Of a DNA stretch of 64,000 nucleotides, positions 11,830 through 23,370 are shown in pieces (positions within the stretch are counted from its first letter, which is position 1; the number at the start of each line of letters is the position of its first letter). This DNA comes from Enchytraeus crypticus (lineage: Eukaryota > Annelida > Clitellata > Enchytraeida > Enchytraeidae). Where the stretch lies: NCBI GenBank assembly GCA_905160935.1, contig CAJHZI010000432.1:333526-397525 (forward strand). The letters are read 5' to 3'. The notes under the pieces are model-generated. The model did no database searches and had not been told where the DNA came from. It saw nothing but the letters and a program-made list of their open reading frames with translations. Position numbers and translations under genes: made by a program.

Positions 11830-12250
11830 TTGCAACAATAACAAACAACGACAACACAACTAGATTGCTATTGTAGTCTATGACAACATTGAAAATTATG
11901 GAACCAAATCAAAACCGATGCGCAGAAAGACGATGGTAAATACATGGTGCGAACCAAAATCCGGGTATTCATGCAATCTAAGAATGGGTACTAGCGGAAT
12001 GCAGGTTTAAGTGTTGGTTTCAGTTCTCAGCTCATAAACATTAGGTGGATTGGAATGATCGAGCACAAAAGCCTTTTAATCATCTATGAAAGAAATATAA
12101 TCTGTCTTCGTCAGTCTTTCCTTCGTGCTTAAGGAAAGACTGATCAAGAGAAGATGCGCAAAGAGGGGAGGAAGAGAATTCCAGATCTGTGGAGTAGCTT
12201 GCTGGACGGAGAGCTAGGACCGTTTGTTGCGATACTGAATGCTTGGCCTC
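11830..12250 (-). mobile_element. LINE-E 3' end, copy 2
   Basis: Second copy of the 11080-11470 unit, same strand, about 755 bp further on. The minus strand reads VQQATPQIWNSLPPLFA in the matching place. The frame is broken by an internal duplication of GGAAAGACTGATCA (palindromic CAGTCTTTCCTT...AAGGAAAGACTG near 12110-12140). The 3' part repeats TCAAAACCGATGCGCAGA. Confidence 0.65.
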
Positions 12251-12904
12251 TCTAGGTCTCTTTGCAAAACTTATCTACAAATACCCCACATCCTCGTTAA
12301 GCAAACGATTCTTGTATCCGTCCCCATTTTGGTTAAATCCCCCTCCATTACAAAATCCAGGCTTCGCCCTTGGTATCGCACACCGAATTAAACTGAATTT
12401 GGATTCGTATCTTTCTCGTATACACTTATAAATTGTATATAAAGTAGTAAAGCTCGATGAAATTAGTGCTAAGTAATTGAGCTGTAAGTGCCGCAATTAG
12501 TGTTCGTTCCGTTTGACACGCATCGCCTACCATAGGTTAGGTATAACTAAAAGGTAGAGTCAAAACACTCTATTGTGGTCACGTATGTGCTTTATCAAAT
12601 GAAATACAATCTAAGTAGCCTATGTTTATTAATATATCAGTCTTGCGATGTTTATTTAAAATCCATATAATGCCTATAACATTTACCAATAAGTCTGTCT
12701 TACGCATGCAATACCTGCAATCTAATGTTAACTGCTGTGCGACGTTGTTTAAAGTTTCATACTGTAATTTTAAACTTAGTTTTAGTTAGCTTATTATAAT
12801 TGTACTCTTTCCGTAAAGCAGTCTATAAGACCGATTTCAGCCATCACACAGCTATACAAATTTTCGTTGCTAATGATAATAATATTCACACTTCAAAAAT
12901 TTAC
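12251..12904. other. intergenic, no gene seen
   Basis: AT-rich non-coding sequence. The short open frames on both strands at 12243-12496 have no family signature. Confidence 0.5.
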
Positions 12905-13070
12905 CCTTTCTAGTCTCTCTCTTTCTTTCTCTCTCCCTCTCTCTCTTAGTGCACTGCCTACTGGCAGGTCCATGGCATTTAACGCCGCCACTTCTTCCGT
13001 TTTCATCCTCATGTCCACATACGGGTAGATCTGTAAATTATCTATAACATTCCTTTTGATATACCATTAT
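12905..13070 (-). mobile_element. LINE-C terminus with (CT)n tail
   Basis: A CT-rich tract (12905-12945) abuts TTAGTGCACTGCCTACTGGC then AGGTCCATGG, the LINE-C terminus in antisense. A decayed ORF end follows (CATCCTCATGTCCACATACG). Confidence 0.75.
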
Positions 13071-13754
13071 TCTGGGGGGATCCTGCTTATGACGAGGTGG
13101 CCCCTTTGCTCCCTATTATGGGCCCAGTGGGCGTGGTGGGCTTTCTAGTGCCAGCTTCTAAAATACAAAATGAAAGATGAGAAGAAAGAATAAAAGCTCT
13201 CTATTATTTTTTAAAATTCCGGCACCTACTAGTCCACAACATTACATAAATTGTTTCATACTAGATTCGTATTTTAAAATAAATTTTTATTCTAAATACA
13301 TCAAAGTAGAGAGTCTGTTTAAAATATCTAAGCAAACATATTAACATTCTAGATAAGTTAAAGTGTAGAGAAAAACAGTCAATATATAATATTAGTTCGT
13401 ACACGAAGTCGCATAAATACAAAAAACACCGATATAAAAACTATACAGAAATACACGTAGCAGGATGTTCAATTGCTGCGTTACTAAATGCCAAGAATTA
13501 CTTAATATTTACTAGCATTTCTGTATAATTTTATGCAATATGCACTACAGGTATATATTAAATACATGTTACACGAGTATCCAATGAAACAATGTTTGAT
13601 GCATTACGAAAAATAGTTAATAGTTTGATGAAGATTGTTAGTTTGCTGCCGTATGGTTCAATTAGGATTTAGCTTCTACGATAATATTAAAATGAAAATA
13701 AAAATTGCCAGAATGAATGCTTTCTTTATTTTAATGATTTCAAATTATTTAAAG
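13071..13754. other. intergenic, no gene seen
   Basis: AT-rich non-coding sequence with a short GC-richer patch near 13070-13150. No repeat partner found in the window. Confidence 0.5.
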
Positions 13755-14245
13755 GATTACGATGGGATGATGACGATATGATATGATGATGATATGATAT
13801 GATGATGATATGATATGATGATGATATGATGTGATGATGATATGATGTGATGATGATATGATGTGATGATGATATGATGTGATGATGATATGATGTGATG
13901 ATGATATGATATGATGATGATATGATGAGATGATGATATGATGTGATGATGATATGATGTGATGATGATATGATGTGATGATGATATGATGTGATGATGA
14001 TATGATGTGATGATGATATGATGTGATGATGATATGATGTGATGATGATACGATACGATGATGATACGATATTTTGATGGTATGATATTACGAAATGATA
14101 TGATGATATAATATGATATGATATTATGAAATGATATGATGATGACATGATGTATGATATGATATATGCTATGATATGATATGATATGATACGATATGAT
14201 AAGATACGATACAACACGATATGATATGATATGATGATGATGTGA
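13755..14245. repeat. 16-bp tandem repeat GATGATGATATGATGT
   Basis: About 490 bp, regular in the left two thirds and degrading to ATATGAT units on the right. Because it is stop-poor, it opens long minus-strand frames rich in His, Ile and Ser in two registers. These are artefacts. Confidence 0.93.
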
Positions 14246-14407
14246 CATCATGCTTTTATTCATCTCAACTAAAGACACTATCATTCAACAGATGCCATCA
14301 ATTTTCTCATTTTTCCGGTTAAAGTATCAAACTTTCTTTGAATTCGCCGTTCATCTTTACTACAAATTTATCTTGTTGCGTGCAATTTTATAACACACGT
14401 AAAAGGA

Positions 14408-14470
14408 AAGTATCGTCCCTGACATCATCCTTGCATGAGGAAACGGACGTTAAACCTTTATTATAATTAA
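14408..14470 (+). mobile_element. LINE-B 3' terminus fragment
   Basis: GTCCCTGACATCATCCTTGC then ATGAGGAAACGGACGTTAAA and CCTTTATTA match the 3' end of the LINE-B copy at 58145-58205 almost base for base. Only the tail is left. Confidence 0.75.
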
Positions 14471-14499
14471 ACAATCGAGTCGAGCTATTTCACGTCAGT

Positions 14500-15915
14500 C
14501 TACTGCTCGAAGATCATGAACCCGGAGAAGGTGGTGTACATGTAGCCGTGTAGGTAAGACGCTCGGCTCAGAAGTAAGAGCCAGACCTGGTCGCCTCTAT
14601 CAAGACTCAGCACGGCTATGTTAGATGCCGTCGACCAGTAGGGTATGCTCTCAGCCCAGACAGTGGCCACCATCTCCCCGTTCCGTAGTACCATCACTGC
14701 AGCCTATAGGCATAATCAATCAATCAATTAAACAATCAATTAATCGACCAGTAGGGTATGCTCTCAGCCCAGACAGTGGCTACCATCTCTCCGTTCCGTA
14801 GCACCATCACTGCAGCGAAGATATACAATTAATCAAATAGCGAAGATATACAATTAATCTAATACCATCACTGCAGTCTAGAGGTAAAGCTAAAAGCTAA
14901 AAAGCTAAGGCTAGCGTTAGTTTCCTCACTCGAAAGCGATGTCAGTGGCGGGCGAGCCCAGGATTTGAACCCGCACCATCTGATCCGCGGTCGAGTATCT
15001 TACCGACTTCGAGTATCTTCCGACTTCCAGATACAATTAATCAATCGATTAATCATTCATTAAATCAGACAATCAAGCAATTATACAAAAAAGCAATCGA
15101 ATAATCAATCAAACAGTCAATCTCATTCAATCAATCAGGAATCTTTTAAGCAATCAATATATCAATCAATTAGTCAATCAATAAATCTATTAATCAATCT
15201 TTCAAAGGGGGCATTGAACTAACCACTCAGTCAGTAAAAAAATCAAAAATGTCAATAAAAAGCAACAAATATTACGAACAGAGGGATATAATGTTATGCT
15301 AATACCCATAGATTTTTAACCGTGTACACAACAGGACCCCAAAGTGCACATATAAGCGAGTACGCAAAACAACAGAGGTAATACAAAACTGCACACGCGA
15401 ATCTATTTCACACACTTTTATCTTTTACTTTTAAAGCAGACATCAGTATATAAGATCTATAAAATATCAAGCATCCTACGTTATCACGCGCACTGATGAA
15501 CATATGGTACTTCGGATGTCAATGATTAAGCATTAATTACAATATTCATATTTAAATGATTTGATTGGTAGTTATCCGAGCCGATACTTATGGGACCGAT
15601 ACTTATGGGACCGATACTTATGGGACCGATACTTGTGGGACCGATACATACGGGACCGATATGCTACTGTGAGGAGAATAGAGAACCTGGAGCCGACAAT
15701 GTGTTAAATTAACGTTACGATACAGGTTAAGAACGACTAATAGTTAACATTACAAATTAAAAGCGATGGTGTTCGATATACCAGTATATATCGATCCACT
15801 CAAAGATCATGAGAGCTTTTAAAGATCCACTCGTATGTGGACATGAAGAGAAAGACGGAAGATAGAGATGAGTAGAGGCGTTATATACCATGGACCTGTC
15901 AGTAGGCAGTGCACT

Positions 15916-15975
<60 letters not shown>

Positions 15976-16152
15976 ATCGATGCACAGAAGTAGCAACATG
16001 CAGAAGAAACTTTGAGAGTAAACGTCGACATTATGTTGCTAAGAGATAGGTACACCTGAGAATTTTACAATCTATTATTTCAAATATATTAATTTTAATT
16101 CTTATTCTTTACGATTCGATATCAAGTCACAACAATTAGTCGGACTAACTAT

Positions 16153-16197
<45 letters not shown>

Positions 16198-19100
16198 CAC
16201 ATTATAGTGAAATGATCAACTATGTTGATATCTATCACTTTTAATACCACATGTTAAATCCGTTAGGCAATTTGTCCATTTTCCGTGTAGCCAGTCCATT
16301 GAATGTCCGAGATTTTATCCTCTGATCAGCGCGGCTGGGATTCGAACCTACGAGGGTTCAATTCACCTCAGGGTCTGTCATTTAAAACTTCATGACTTTA
16401 TCTTCACCTTCTAGCCATTGCGCTATTAAAATATTCTATATTTAATGAATTTAATAATTTAATGTAATGGACTTCGTAGTTACATGTCTATATACAGTAT
16501 ATCTGAGTTACTGATAATATATATTATTGTTATCTTTGATTCAAAAGTTTAAAAGAAAAATATGAGGATTACACTTAACGCTCATGTCTACGCTATGAAC
16601 CAGCAATAAGATGATAATCCAGACCATACACAGAAAGCGCAATCAATTAAACTTGACAGATAGCAGAAAGGTTCAGGCTTTGATGTGATATACAGAGGCT
16701 CGTGGTTCAACAATCAATCGCCTCTACTGCAGGAATTGAAGCAGACGTAGGACGTGATTGATTGCTGTTGTATATTCACTGGACTTCATTAATCATAGAG
16801 TTACCTAAACTTTGGCTTCCTTTGTTACCTTTACATGCCGACATCCCAATGTAGTAACTGACCACTGATTGGGGGGGGGGGGGGGAAGTGAGTGATGGAG
16901 TATGACACAAAGGTAGGGCATGCGCCCCAGAATAGTACACATTCTAGATAATGATGAGTAAGCAACAAATAAAGCCTGGAGTAATTGAAGGATATTCTTA
17001 AATCGGCGCTGGCTGCAGTGTGCGCTAACGAAAGACAATGACTATAATGGCTACAATCTCATGTAATTTGTCAACCACATTTAAGCGGCAAAATTAAAAT
17101 TTCCACTAGTCAGAAATAGTTAAATAGATTACTATTTTAATTAAGTTTAAATTTAATTAAACTACTAAACAAGCAACCATGCTTCTCTATGCAATCAAGC
17201 ATAGATGGCAGGTTTTTCACTTGTCATATATGCTTGTAGATGACAAGTGAAAACTTGAAGGCAAGTTGTTCGACAGCGGACCAGTAGGTGCAAGGTTCAA
17301 CTCCCGTGCTATCTCCCCGCCACTGACATGCTATTAGATCATAACACCGACGTTAAACCTGACATTTTAACAAACCACTGACAGTTTGTCTTCCTAACCT
17401 TCTGTCGACCCTGCGCAGAAATGATGACGTTGAACTGGTACACTCCGCTCACCGGAGCAGTGAATCTTCCGGTAGTGGGATTGTATGCGGACCCCAGGTT
17501 CGTGACGATCCTGTCGAAAGTGATGTCCGTGTGCTCCGTGACTGGACCGAAGTTCTCCGTCAGACCCGCAAAGAACGCAACCTTTCTCTGATTAGATACT
17601 GAGTTACCTGCAGAGAGAGAGAACTGTGTAAATTAACTCCAGGATTTTGGCTTGCACCGTTTTTGAACCCTGCACTCTGCTCATCGGATTGAATTTGGTA
17701 CCATAGTGCTCAATGTTGTCATGATCGACAGTAGCACTCTAATTCTGATGCTAATAATTTATATCATGAATCAACACACAAACATAGGTAAGTAGATCAA
17801 TTAAGATACCAATAAATGGTCATCAGTGAGAGCGAAATATGCTCTATCTAGCTGACTACCTTGTAACATTATGTAACAGCCATGTTCATCTAAAAATGTG
17901 ACAAAAAACAAACGTGAAAATTTAAGAAGAGGAATATACATATTATCATAATTTAATGCAAGATTAGAAACAGAGAAATGAGAGGAAGGAAGTTAAAGGA
18001 ATCAGTTTAAGAAACTTTACTGAAAGTGCTCTGTTGGTAGGTGTAATAAATCTGCAACTAGATAAATTTCAAATTTTGATAAAAATTGCAGAATTCTCTT
18101 CTCGTAAAATGAATCTTATATCTAACTTCCCAAAGGAATATAGATATAAGAGATTAGAATCTTCTGAGATGGGATCAACTGCTTGATCGATGGAGTGGTG
18201 AGAATATATAGCTTACTGACTAGGCTAGACTAGATAATTATATGATAGGCTATATAGCTTAGTGACTAGGCTAGACCAGATATGATGTATATAGCATAGT
18301 GACTAGGCTAGACTAGATAATTATATGATAGGCTATATAGCTTAGTGACTAGGCTAGACTAGATATGATGTATATAGCATAGTGACTAGGCTAGACTAGA
18401 TAATTATATGATAGGCTACATAGCTTAGTGACTAGGCTAGACTAGATATGATATATAGCTTAGTGACTAGGCTAGACTAGACGTGAAAGCATAGCCTAGA
18501 TGCTAGGCTAGGCACACAACTCTACTGGTGTGTGCGAGGACCCTACCAGTAGAGTTGTTTATCTCCACTTACACTCTTGAACTCTTGTGCATTTTTTGCA
18601 AAAGTTTATACGAATAAAAACATAATTTGGAAACGGAAGAGATCTTTTGATAATCATTGGAGTACAGATTGTAATCTCATCGCCACCTGGTGACTGTTGC
18701 AATTGTTTATCAGATGCTAAAGCGCCACTCGACGACTGTTCCACTAAACACTGTTTCCTCTGATACTATCAGCTAGAAATGCAGATTTCGACAGTAGAGA
18801 CCCCACTGTTTTATTTGAAAATATTTAGCCTCAGGGATTTACTAAAATTCTCAAGACGTTGGGATACTTAGGAGGCGACGATGTATTTAATTGACTGCAT
18901 TAAAACTTCCGGTTTTTATCTCATTCCGCCGTCCCAAAGTTTCCTAAGCCTTATTACAGAAGAAATTCTATAGAAAATTCGAAGGCCAAAGAATAGCGTT
19001 GAGAAAGGTAGTAAAAAAGAATTTTAGAGGAAATTATTTTTCATCCGTTTTAAATCTTCAGACTGAATGCTGAGAAAAAGTGTGGCTTCTGCAAGAAGAA

Positions 19101-20741
19101 TGAGCTCAATGAAGATTTTATGTATTTAGAAGAATGGAACAAATTTTGACAAACAATTTCCCCTCGTAATTCTAGCAATCAATTTCAATATAATTAATTC
19201 TTTATTTAGTCAATCAATCAATCATTCAGTCAATCAATCAATCAAATAATCAATCAATCATTTAGAAAGGCAGCTAGTTAATCAACAAATGAACGAATGA
19301 ATGAATAATTCCAAGAAATGAATGAATAAATGAATTCAGTCATGATTCATGACCAGACTACAGGCACCAGATTGCAGACACCAGAATGTAGGCACCAAAC
19401 TCTAAGCATGAGACTGCAGGCACCGGACTCTAGGTATGAGACTGCAGGTGCCAGACTCTAGGCATGAGACTGCAGGCACAAGACTCTAGGCATGAGACTG
19501 CAGGCACCAGACTCTAGGCATGAGACTGCAGGTGCCAGACTCTAGGCATGAGACTGCAGGTGCCAGACTCTAGGCATCAGACTTTAGGCATCAGACTGCA
19601 AGCACCAACCTGTAGGCACAGGTCGCTACGATGCCTATCTATCTGTCAGTTTTGTGCCGCAAGAAGGAAACGAGAAATCTTGATCTCCGGGACTTCCTGT
19701 GGCTCTAAAGTGTTGCTCAAGTGATGCAGTTGCTCCATGTGACATCCTGTTGCTCTTAAAGTGGTCCGTATCTCTTGCAATCTCATATAATCAATTCTGA
19801 CTGTTAAGTCCCCATGAGGAAAAACTTAAGTTAATATATTATAATACGAAATAAACATTTCATTTTATCATATTCCTTGTTCATCCGGGGTTCTGCCGTA
19901 TGGCAGACGAGGGTAGAATTATATTCAAAGTCTGTTGTCACGCTCAGAAAGAGTACACCATCTATAATAGTTTAATATTAATAATTTAATAATAATTGTA
20001 ATAATTTAATATTAATAATTTAATAATAATTGTTTAATAATAATTGTTTATTTTTATCATCTTATTAGATAAAGTACATGATTTTTTGATAATACATAAG
20101 CAAGACAAAATAAACCCTTTTAGGTTGTTAAAATAAGCTGGTTATAATAACCTAAAAAGTAAAGTAAACACGCATTATAGTGAAATGATCAACTATGTTG
20201 ATATCTATCACTTTTAATACCACTTGTTTAAACCGTGAGGTAATTTATTCCATTTTCCGAATAACCAGTCCAGTGAATGTCCGAGATTTTACTCTCAGAT
20301 CAGCGCGGCTGGGATACGAAACCACGAGAGTTGAATTCACCTCATGATCTGTCATTTTAAACTTCATGACGTTACCCTGCGCTATTGAGACATTCAAGAG
20401 TATAATTGTCTAACACTGGTAGTCTAACCTGGGGGACCAGGAAGGCCGGGTATGCCGTCGTGACCCCTCTCACCCTTATCTCCGGGGGGTCCGGGCAGGC
20501 CACGGGGACCCCTGATGGGAAGCCGAACAGGGAGGGAGGCGTTTGTGCTCTCGTACCCCCCTCTACAGCTGATCTCCAGCTCACATGTCCCGTCGTAGAG
20601 ATCCTTCTCCTTGTTCTGCAGGTACTGGCGAGATCTGGACCTCCGACGTTGTCCATTTCCAGCAGAATAAATGCAGGAAATCGGAAGTATAATCCACAGG
20701 ATTGATACACTTCCAAGATTCATTGTTCCTAATTTAGACAA
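14500..20741 (-). CDS. secreted collagen-like C1q-domain protein
   Basis: Three exons joined by eye: 20741-20429, 17607-17399 and 14703-14500, giving 241 residues. Splice sites: donor GTTAGA, acceptor CTGCAG, donor GTTAGG, acceptor CTATAG; phases 1 and 0 both fit. Seen: signal peptide at about 7-28 (NLGSVSILWIILPISCIYSA); basic stretch QRRRSRSR; two Cys (GTCELEISCR) suited to oligomer links; an NAS glycosylation site; nine Gly-X-Y triplets at 78-104 (GPRGLPGPPGDKGERGHDG...); then a C1q domain at about 112-240 (KVAFFAGLTENFGP, GVYQFNVIISAQG, AVLSLDRGDQVWL, TTFSGFMIF). Known: C1q domains trimerise into jelly-roll heads; C1q/collagen proteins act as soluble pattern-recognition or adhesive lectin-like proteins. 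Ligand unknown. The next Met (position 7) is also a plausible start. Introns hold SINEs, LINE tails and satellites. Confidence 0.88.
14744..14876 (-). pseudogene. duplicated 5' part of the C1q last exon
   Basis: 14744-14816 repeats the first 73 bases of the last C1q exon (14631-14703), 113 bp upstream of it in the gene's direction. It still reads AAVMVLRNGEMVATVWAES then IPYWS. Only three bases differ, and all three are synonymous third positions (GTA/GTG, GGG/GGA, GTG/GTA). It lacks an adjacent AG acceptor. A third scrap at 14863-14876 repeats TACCATCACTGCAG and does keep an acceptor-like CTCTAG. The copy stops short of the second half of the exon, so it is unlikely to encode a working C1q head. 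Confidence 0.8.
14885..15015 (-). mobile_element. SINE-B copy in a C1q intron
   Basis: Reverse complement of the family consensus: GGATTTGAACCC (Pol III B box), GCGATGTCAGTGGCGGGCGA, and tail TTTCCTCACTCGAAAGCGAT. tRNA-derived head; tail shared with LINE-B. Confidence 0.8.
15030..15215. repeat. (TCAA/ATCA)n tract
   Basis: Imperfect ATCAATCAATC units, with AAACAATC and CATTAAATC variants. Confidence 0.85.
15575..15662. repeat. 16-bp tandem repeat GGGACCGATACTTATG
   Basis: About five and a half units, nearly perfect, with drift at the right end (CTTGTG, CATACG). Confidence 0.9.
15795..15916 (+). mobile_element. LINE-C 3' end
   Basis: The plus strand reads a decayed DPLVCGHEEKDGR-type ORF end (AAGAGAAAGACGGAAGATAG), then CCATGGACCTGTCAGTAGGC and AGTGCACTAAGAG. 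Sits in a C1q intron. Confidence 0.75.
15917..15974. repeat. (GA)n microsatellite, LINE-C tail
   Basis: Pure AGAGAG directly after the LINE-C terminus. Confidence 0.9.
16155..16195. repeat. (AAT)n microsatellite
   Basis: About 13 AAT units abutting the 3' end of the inverted SINE-A copy, as expected for a SINE tail. Confidence 0.9.
16196..16435 (-). mobile_element. SINE-A copy in a C1q intron
   Basis: Reverse complement of SINE-A: starts ACACATTATAGTGAAATGAT then CAACTATGTTGATATC. The B box is at about 16340 (GGGATTCGAACCTACG) and the far end is TCATTTAAAACTTCATGAC. One of the fullest copies. Confidence 0.85.
16871..16885. repeat. G15 homopolymer
   Basis: Fifteen consecutive G in a C1q intron; prone to slippage and sequencing error. 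Confidence 0.9.
16978..17042 (+). mobile_element. 5'-truncated 5S-derived SINE, body only
   Basis: GAAGGATATTCTTAAATCGG then CGCTGGCTGCAG matches the body that follows the 5S-like head in the copies at 48595 and 56139 (the latter reverse complemented). The 5S-like head itself is missing. Confidence 0.6.
17265..17375 (+). mobile_element. diverged SINE-B-like copy
   Basis: CAAGGTTCAACTCCCG (B-box-like), then CCGCCACTGACATGCTATTA and GACGTTAAACC, the LINE-B/SINE-B tail in altered form. Lies in the C1q intron close to the middle exon. Confidence 0.55.
17640..17757 (+). mobile_element. LINE-E 3' end (tail only)
   Basis: GCACCGTTTTTGAACCCTGC, ACTCTGCTCATCGGATTGAA and the terminus CGACAGTAGCACTCTAATT. 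Same 3' UTR as the longer minus-strand copies at 11080 and 11830. Confidence 0.7.
18211..18500. repeat. 83-bp dimeric tandem repeat (46+37 bp)
   Basis: GTGACTAGGCTAGACTAGAT recurs at alternating spacings of 46 and 37 bp, about seven times. The long half carries AATTATATGATAGGCTA and the short half ATGATGTATATAGCA. Lies in C1q intron 1. Confidence 0.9.
19200..19320. repeat. (TCAA)n / (GAAT)n tract
   Basis: ATCAATCAATCA followed by GAATGAATGAAT units. Confidence 0.85.
19355..19622. repeat. 28-bp minisatellite, CTGCAGGCACCAGACTCTAG type
   Basis: About nine units of CTGCAGGCACCAGACTCTAG plus GCATGAGA, with GTGCC and ATCAG variants. Confidence 0.9.
20168..20400 (-). mobile_element. SINE-A copy just 3' of C1q exon 1
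   Basis: ACGCATTATAGTGAAATGAT then CAACTATGTTGATATCTATC, B-box-like GGGATACGAAACC, and the head CATGACGTTACCCTGCGCTA. It lies 29 bp from the exon-1 donor at 20428. Confidence 0.85.
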
Positions 20742-21529
20742 GTCTTAATCAGTTATGATATCTGGACTACCTTAATACCGCTGAAATCATTTCGAGATTG
20801 CAAATTATTACGTTTAAGGATACTAATAAAAAGGTGTTTAAGAAATTTGCATTTCGTCTGTCATTTCAGTATTTGTCAACAATCCATCTACAGTATCTGT
20901 AAGATAAGTAAAGTTTAGTAAATGCGATATAATTGAATTTAAATATTAAATTATTTGATGATCAAGCATAATAGTACACTCTTAGAGGTGTATAAATTTA
21001 TTTTTCAAACTCGAATCGGACCTTAAACTCTCATCGATTGCTCGATTAAACATATAATCCTACATCATGACCAGAAATACCAGTTACAGGTCTTGTAGAC
21101 TTCCTGAACCGGTATAATATAATTAAATTTCAATTTAATTTAAATTAAATGAAGTTTACAGTTTATTATTGCGCAATTAACAGAGCGTTAGACACTACTG
21201 CATGACCTCCCAGTGGAGTAAATAATGACTGGGGGTGTCACGGTAGGGGGGGGAGCTCAACACCTAGATAGATGTTGCTTCATTCCATGATTAAAACAAT
21301 AAGAATTGTGTAGTTTTTAATTTTTTTTTAATTTAAAGAAATCCATTCATGTACTTTTCCTGAAATTTTTTCAGAAATCATTCAGTGTTTTATACCTACG
21401 CTCTCTCCAATTTCTTGTTCCTTTTGTCATTTCAACATTTAGAGTTACGCCTTTGCAGTGCTTTTATTAATGTTCTGAAATTTGATTAATTGCACTGCAT
21501 CCTTTATACACTGCTTTATCTTTGGACTG
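20742..21529. other. upstream flank of the C1q gene, no gene seen
   Basis: AT-rich. Probable promoter and 5' UTR side of the minus-strand C1q gene. No convincing core promoter motif chosen. Confidence 0.45.
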
Positions 21530-21640
21530 GTTTTCTGGATTTAGAAATTTGCACCGTTTTCTACATTCATTTTTTATAACCGGCTTGGATTTGTCTCAAT
21601 AGTGCTGATGTTGTCATGGGCTACAGTAGCACTGTAATTG
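21530..21640 (+). mobile_element. LINE-E 3' end (tail only)
   Basis: TTTGCACCGTTTTCTACATT, GATGTTGTCATGGGCTACAG and TAGCACTGTAATTGTT, the family terminus with drift. Confidence 0.65.
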
Positions 21641-22380
21641 TTAAGCTATGCTTATAACCTTAGTCTAATTTAGACTAATAGTAAACAATTGTAATTTGTA
21701 GCAGTTAGATTTGATCCTTAAACCAACCAAACCCTACCCCGATACGTTTCATACGTGTAAAATCTCATTGCAGTTTCTTTGACTAATCCTGCATCACACG
21801 GATGCTAATCACTCGTATATTCTCTAGCAGTAGCTAATCTTTGGCCGTTCTTACACAAGTTTTCCCGCGTTAGTGTAGCGTAAGTGTCTGTTTAGAGACG
21901 TGTTTGTAAACACACCTCTCCAATGTTATGCATTCTACAACATCCGGCCGATCCCAGGTAATTTAATCCCTTCTGAACAAAATCCTCCATCATCGCCTGC
22001 TTCTTCCGGAGCTTCAAGACGCCGGATTTAAAAGTATTTCCATTTCCTCTTTGAGATTTCTTTGCTATCGAGCTGTAGTGATAACTTCAGGTGATATTTG
22101 GAAACTACTGAAGCATTGGTGTCTAGTCCAGTGGATCAGAGATTCCTCAAGTTCTTCTCTTTTCAGATTTTGTTTCTTTTCAATCGTCAGCTTCCATCAG
22201 TGCAGCTGTGTACAGAGTCGCTACCTGGCGGTCAACCTGAGCTAAATGAGAAATCTGATGTGCTCGATAATGTCATGGACTACCAGCAGTAAAGAGAGGT
22301 TAAAGAATTGTTCTTTAGTGGTTAGCGAAATGTATTAGAAAAATAGTTCTTGACAAAAATTGTTTCATATATAGAGCGGC
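21641..22380. other. no gene seen; weak LINE-E-like patch
   Basis: Mostly unassigned. Bases 22230-22292 (GATGTGCTCGATAATGTCAT then GGACTACCAGCAG) look like a very diverged LINE-E tail. The two overlapping open frames at 22051-22292 therefore appear repeat-derived. Confidence 0.4.
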
Positions 22381-22389
22381 TCATATAGG

Positions 22390-22390
<1 letters not shown>

Positions 22391-22429
<39 letters not shown>

Positions 22430-22468
22430 TTATTTATTTATTTATTTATATATATATAGGCCTATATA

Positions 22469-22519
<51 letters not shown>

Positions 22520-22548
22520 TATGTATATATAAATAGGCCCTCTATATA

Positions 22549-22593
<45 letters not shown>

Positions 22594-22663
22594 ATATACA
22601 GTATATATACATGTGTATATACATATATATATATATATACATGTATATATACAGTATATATAC

Positions 22664-22695
<32 letters not shown>

Positions 22696-22875
22696 ACATG
22701 TATGTATACAGTATATATACATGTATATATATACAGTCCATAGACCCTATATATATAATATATATATATATGTTTAAATATAGACTATAATATATATACA
22801 TGTATATATACATATATCATAGGCCCTATATATATATATGTCTATATATAATAAATATATATATATATATACATG

Positions 22876-22909
<34 letters not shown>

Positions 22910-22984
22910 TATATACATAGACCATTGGCCCTATACGTATGTCTATAAATGATATATATATATATATATATATCATATATAGAC

Positions 22985-23028
<44 letters not shown>
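22391..23028. repeat. 640-bp (TA)n-rich tract with TATACATG and GGCCCTATA inserts
   Basis: Almost continuous TATATA with ATACATGTATATATACAG interruptions and repeated TAGGCCCTATA. Its right end touches the LINE-C terminus, so at least the last (TA)n block may be that element's tail. All open frames here (Tyr/Ile alternation) are artefacts. Confidence 0.93.
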
Positions 23029-23370
23029 GTGCACTGTTCGCTGGCAGGTCGATGGTATGGCATTTAGCGCCTTCACTTTCTCTGTCTTTCCGTTTTCCTC
23101 TACCTGTCCACATATTTAAATGAGTGGATCTTTAAATCCTCTAAAATTCCTAATCTCGGTCTGCCTTTGCTTGTCGTTCCTTCCATTCTTCCTTCTATGG
23201 CCCCTTTCAGTATACTTTCTCCACTAGTGTCAAATCCAGCTCTTATTCAGATTTCTTAATGCTAACAAACTGTGTATCTATACCAACTTTCTCGAGGATT
23301 TCTGCGTTTGTAATTTTTCAGTTCAACAAAGCTTTTCTATTCTTCTCAATATTCCATTTTCCAAAGATTT
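23029..23370 (-). mobile_element. LINE-C 3' end, long truncated copy
   Basis: Antisense terminus CGTGCACTGTTCGCTGGCAG, then the decayed ORF2 C terminus. The minus strand shows KITNAEILEKVGI near 23310 and EGRMEG-like bases near 23190, reaching further upstream than the other LINE-C copies. Several stops and frameshifts. Confidence 0.75.

Noticed and set aside
13726..14284. Two long overlapping minus-strand open frames rich in His, Ile and Ser
   Set aside because: They are readings of a 16-bp tandem repeat that happens to lack stops; both registers are open, and no flanking exon or domain exists.
22442..23076. Several Tyr/Ile-rich open frames
   Set aside because: Products of the TATACATG/TA microsatellite, open on both strands.
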